Assembly: GCA_031179905.1 (NCBI GenBank)
Contig: JAPSHL010000015.1
Coordinates: 1 to 32,375 of the forward strand
Length of the DNA stretch: 32,375 nt
Reading direction: 5' to 3'
Source: Bacillus sp. (in: firmicutes)
GTDB taxonomy: Bacteria > Bacillota > Bacilli > Bacillales > Cytobacillaceae
Shown here: piece after piece, positions 29,802 to 32,375 of the stretch
Numbering within the stretch: the stretch's first letter is position 1
Layout of the letters: each line of letters starts with the position of its first letter
Notes under the pieces: model-generated
The model's database searches: none
What the model was told of the DNA's origin: nothing
The model's input: only the letters and a program-made list of their open reading frames with translations
Position numbers and translations under genes: made by a program

Positions 29802-31646
29802 ATGGGTACATATGAAAAGTTGATGAATGATTTTGCTGATATAACAACAGGGGAGCGCATAGACCTTATCCAGGAAAATGCAAATATGGACGGTGTTTCT
29901 CCAATGAGCCATATGATGCATTTTGCTTCTGCTTCAACAAAGCATTTTACAATTGAAAAGCTTTTGTCTGAAAGAGCAAAAAGTGCCTATTTAAGCGGTT
30001 ATATCCACATCCATGATCTTGACTTTTATTCGTCAGGAACTGCAACATGCTGCCAAATTCCAGTCGGTAAGATTCTAAAAGGGGGCTTTAATACTGGGCA
30101 CGGCTTTATGAGGGAGCCGAAAAGTATTATGAGCGCCATGGCGCTGACATCCATTATCCTGCAGGCTAATCAAAACCAGCAGCATGGGGGACAAGCAGTG
30201 CCGCTGTTTGATTATGATTTAGCTCCATATATTCAAAAATCCTTTAATCGTCATAGAAACAGGTTAGAAGGGCTTTTTCCATGTGTGGAGCAAAGGAATG
30301 AAATTGCCTGGAAATGGACAGAGGAAGAAACTTATCAGGCGTGTGAGGCGTTTGTGCATAATTGTAATAGCATGCATTCCCGAGGAGGAGGACAGACACC
30401 GTTTGTCTCTGTTAATCTTGGCACTAACATATCAGAGGAAGGAAGATTGCTAACAAAAAGCTTGCTGCTTGCTGTAAAGGCCGGATTAGGCAAAGGGGAG
30501 ACGCCAATCTTTCCAATAATCGTCTTTAAAGTAAAGGAAGGCATCAATTACAGCAAGGGAGATATAAACTATGACCTTTTTCAACTTGCAATCGAGACAA
30601 CAAGCAAAAGACTGTTCCCGAATTTTCTTTTTTTGGATGCACCATTTAATAAAGAGCATTATGACGGCACACCGGAGTCAGAAGCAGCAACAATGGGCTG
30701 CAGAACGAGAGTGATGGATAATATTCATGGGGCAGCTAGCTGCATTGGAAGAGGAAATCTTTCCTTTACAAGTCTTAACCTTCCTTTAATCGCACTGGAA
30801 TCCAACACTGTTGAGGATTTCTTTACACGTCTGGACTGTTTTATACAAATTGCGATAGAGCAATTGTTTGATCGATATCAATATCAAGGAAATAAAAAGG
30901 CAGCAAATTTTAAATTCCTTTTCAGCCAAGGAGTATGGTCAGATGGTGAGAAGCTAACTCCTGAAGATAGACTTGAGGAAATTTGGAAACAGGGAACGTT
31001 GTCACTTGGATTTGTCGGACTTGCCGAAGCGCTTGTTGCATTAACTGGCTTTCACCATGGCGAAACCGAAGATGCTCATAAGCTTGGAGAGCAAATCATT
31101 AAACATATGAGACGAAGGACAGATGAAGCGACGATAAAAAAGCATATGAACTACTCACTGTTAGCAACTCCAGCTGAATCGCTCGCAGGCAAAGCACTAA
31201 GAGAAGCAAGAAAAAAATTCGGAATAATAAAAGGAGTCACAGATCGGGATTATTTCACAAACAGCTTTCATATACCAGTTCATTACAAGATAAAAGCAAT
31301 TGACAAAATCAACAAAGAAGCACCATTTCATCTATTAACGAACGGAGGGCACATCACTTATTTAGAGCTCGATGGTGATGCAAGTAAAAACCTTGCAGCG
31401 ATGGAACAGATTATCCGGGCAATGAAGGAGGCAGGCATCGGTTATGGAAGTATAAATCATCCTGTCGATCGGTGCTTGGCTTGCGGGTATAAAGGAGTTA
31501 TTAATAACAGCTGCCCAAGCTGCAGTAATGAGGAAGAGGGTAATTTTGAGCGTATCCGCAGGATAACAGGCTATCTCGTCGGTTCACTGGATAAATGGAA
31601 CTCCGCAAAACGGTCTGAAGAGAAGGACCGTGTGAAGCATAGATGA
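29802..31646 (+). CDS. nrdD: Anaerobic ribonucleoside-triphosphate reductase (class III)
   Basis: A 614-residue glycyl-radical enzyme that reduces NTPs to dNTPs without oxygen. The N-terminal part has NANMDGVSPMSHMMHFAS and the active-site ATCCQIPVGK (C83/C84). GRGNLSFTSLNLP lies mid-protein, the zinc site is CLACG and CPSC near the end, and the radical glycine is about G590 in RITGYL, followed by WNSAKRSEEKDRVKH. No ATP-cone is present. The frame is open from TTG 29706, but that codon lies in an NrdR box; ATG 29802, with GAGGGAG upstream, is the better start. Its TGA overlaps nrdG by four bases. Confidence 0.95.
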   Translation: MGTYEKLMNDFADITTGERIDLIQENANMDGVSPMSHMMHFASASTKHFTIEKLLSERAKSAYLSGYIHIHDLDFYSSGTATCCQIPVGKILKGGFNTGHGFMREPKSIMSAMALTSIILQANQNQQHGGQAVPLFDYDLAPYIQKSFNRHRNRLEGLFPCVEQRNEIAWKWTEEETYQACEAFVHNCNSMHSRGGGQTPFVSVNLGTNISEEGRLLTKSLLLAVKAGLGKGETPIFPIIVFKVKEGINYSKGDINYDLFQLAIETTSKRLFPNFLFLDAPFNKEHYDGTPESEAATMGCRTRVMDNIHGAASCIGRGNLSFTSLNLPLIALESNTVEDFFTRLDCFIQIAIEQLFDRYQYQGNKKAANFKFLFSQGVWSDGEKLTPEDRLEEIWKQGTLSLGFVGLAEALVALTGFHHGETEDAHKLGEQIIKHMRRRTDEATIKKHMNYSLLATPAESLAGKALREARKKFGIIKGVTDRDYFTNSFHIPVHYKIKAIDKINKEAPFHLLTNGGHITYLELDGDASKNLAAMEQIIRAMKEAGIGYGSINHPVDRCLACGYKGVINNSCPSCSNEEEGNFERIRRITGYLVGSLDKWNSAKRSEEKDRVKHR

Positions 31647-32128
31647 GAGTTTTAAACATTATTCAAGACAGCATTGTAGACGGTCCAGGTTTAAGAAGCA
31701 CTGTTTTTTTTGCTGGTTGTCCTCATAGATGCAGAGGCTGTCACAATCCTCAAAGCTGGAACAGGGGAGGAGGCAGTGAGATGGAGACCGTTAAGATTTT
31801 TGAGCTGCTTATGGATAACCCCATTAACGATGTGACCTTTAGCGGCGGAGAACCTTTTTTTCAGCACCATGGTGAACTTCTCACATTAGCATCAGCACTT
31901 AAAGGAAACGGAAAAAATATTTGGTGCTATACAGGCTATAAATGGGAAGAGTTAATTAAAGTCAAGAGCAGAAAAGAAGTTTGTGAATTTATAGACGTCA
32001 TAGTTGATGGCCCGTATATTCTGGAAAGAAGGGATTTGAATCTGCAATTTAGGGGAAGCAGTAATCAGAGACTAATAGATTGTGCTAAAAGTCTGGCAGC
32101 GAAACAAACGGTTCTAATTGAAGTATAG
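31643..32128 (+). CDS. nrdG: Anaerobic ribonucleotide reductase activating protein
   Basis: A 161-residue radical SAM activase that installs the glycyl radical on NrdD using a 4Fe-4S cluster and S-adenosylmethionine. The cluster ligands are C26, C30 and C33 (GCPHRCRGCHNP, Cx3Cx2C), followed by TFSGGEPF, the SAM-binding GGE motif. The start overlaps the nrdD stop (ATGA), a sign of translational coupling. A strong hairpin begins in its stop codon and separates it from the convergent DoxX-type gene. Confidence 0.97.
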   Translation: MRVLNIIQDSIVDGPGLRSTVFFAGCPHRCRGCHNPQSWNRGGGSEMETVKIFELLMDNPINDVTFSGGEPFFQHHGELLTLASALKGNGKNIWCYTGYKWEELIKVKSRKEVCEFIDVIVDGPYILERRDLNLQFRGSSNQRLIDCAKSLAAKQTVLIEV

Positions 32129-32170
32129 TAAGAGGCATGTGCTTTACGCACATGCCTCTTACTTATATTT
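32127..32170. terminator. Terminator between nrdG and the DoxX gene
   Basis: AGTAAGAGGCATGTGC (32127-32142) and GCACATGCCTCTTACT (32148-32163) form a perfect 16-bp stem with a 5-base loop; the stem starts inside the nrdG TAG. TATATTT follows, a weak T tract. Confidence 0.8.
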
Positions 32171-32171
32171 A

Positions 32172-32375
32172 TCAACTGTGAGATAACGGCTTTTCTTGAT
32201 CATTTTTAAGAATGTTTTTTCTTAAGAATGGAAGAACCCATCTGTCTAGTCCATAGTAGCCTGCATTCATACCAGCAAACATAATGACTAATCCCATTAG
32301 TATATCTGTAGGGTTATGAGAAATGGTACCTGCTAATAGGAAAGAGAAGTTCATTACAACTCCAAATAATGCCGC
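32172..32375 (-). CDS. DoxX-family membrane protein, C-terminal fragment
   Basis: The last 67 codons of a gene that enters from the right edge on the minus strand. The frame is open to base 32375, and an internal ATG at 32354 is not the real start. FGVVMNFSFLLAGTISHNP followed by GLVIMFAGMNAGYYGLDRWVLPFL is typical of DoxX/DoxD-like proteins, with two membrane helices and a polar tail (NDQEKPLSHS). Its function is not settled: such proteins include quinone-linked oxidoreductase subunits. It converges on nrdG. Confidence 0.75.
   Translation of the reverse strand, partial: AALFGVVMNFSFLLAGTISHNPTDILMGLVIMFAGMNAGYYGLDRWVLPFLRKNILKNDQEKPLSHS

Overview
The window is chromosomal DNA from an AT-rich, spore-forming, probably facultatively anaerobic member of the Bacillaceae (Bacillus sensu lato; genus not resolved). 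Gene content and order closely follow the yjbC-yjcH stretch of Bacillus subtilis: yjbC, spx, mecA, coiA, pepF, yjbH (spxH), yjbI, cwlQ, yjbK, yjbL, yjbM (sasB), nadF, yjbO, prpE, yjbQ, fabI, cotO, cotY/Z, yjcA, spoVIF, yjcD, yjcG, yjcH. Added to that backbone are cls, mgtE, a YhcN-like lipoprotein with spoVAC-D-E, a DUF421 gene, nrdDG and several very small genes. I saw no tRNA or rRNA genes, transposase, phage gene or CRISPR array.

Region 1 (1-9.5 kb) is a proteostasis, stress and competence block. It holds the end of a putative glycoside hydrolase, a GNAT acetyltransferase, the redox regulator Spx, the ClpC adaptor MecA, cardiolipin synthase, CoiA, oligoendopeptidase F, and on the minus strand the ClpXP adaptor SpxH with a truncated haemoglobin. 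The spx upstream gap carries a sigmaB-type and an ECF-type promoter in series. A 58-residue membrane protein gene lies between pepF and spxH. A promoter with an Rex/FNR-like operator in its spacer points at it.

Region 2 (9.7-18.3 kb) is core metabolism and signalling. A lytic transglycosylase and a CYTH protein diverge from yjbL-sasB-nadF-yjbO, which makes (p)ppGpp, NADP and an rRNA/tRNA-type pseudouridine. Then come PrpE, the Mg2+ channel MgtE and a CPA2 antiporter.

Region 3 (18.3-24.7 kb) starts with fabI behind a near-perfect FapR operator. A sporulation island follows: cotO, cotY, yjcA, a 35-residue Lys/Cys protein, a YhcN-type lipoprotein, spoVAC-D-E (dipicolinate channel genes), a YjcZ-type mini-protein and spoVIF. 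Several carry sigmaK-like promoters.

Region 4 (24.7-32.4 kb) has a UvrD-type helicase whose N-terminal Cys/His finger matches that of CoiA, a small gene behind a sigmaB-like promoter, a DUF421 membrane protein, yjcG and yjcH. The anaerobic ribonucleotide reductase pair nrdDG lies behind tandem NrdR boxes, and the window ends inside a DoxX-family gene.

This is mostly conserved core genome. The less-explained parts are the small genes, the redox-boxed leader, operator-like palindromes in the yjbL-sasB-nadF and mgtE promoters, the long hairpin after mecA, and the finger shared by CoiA and the helicase. All assignments come from reading the sequence and recalling families; no database search was run.
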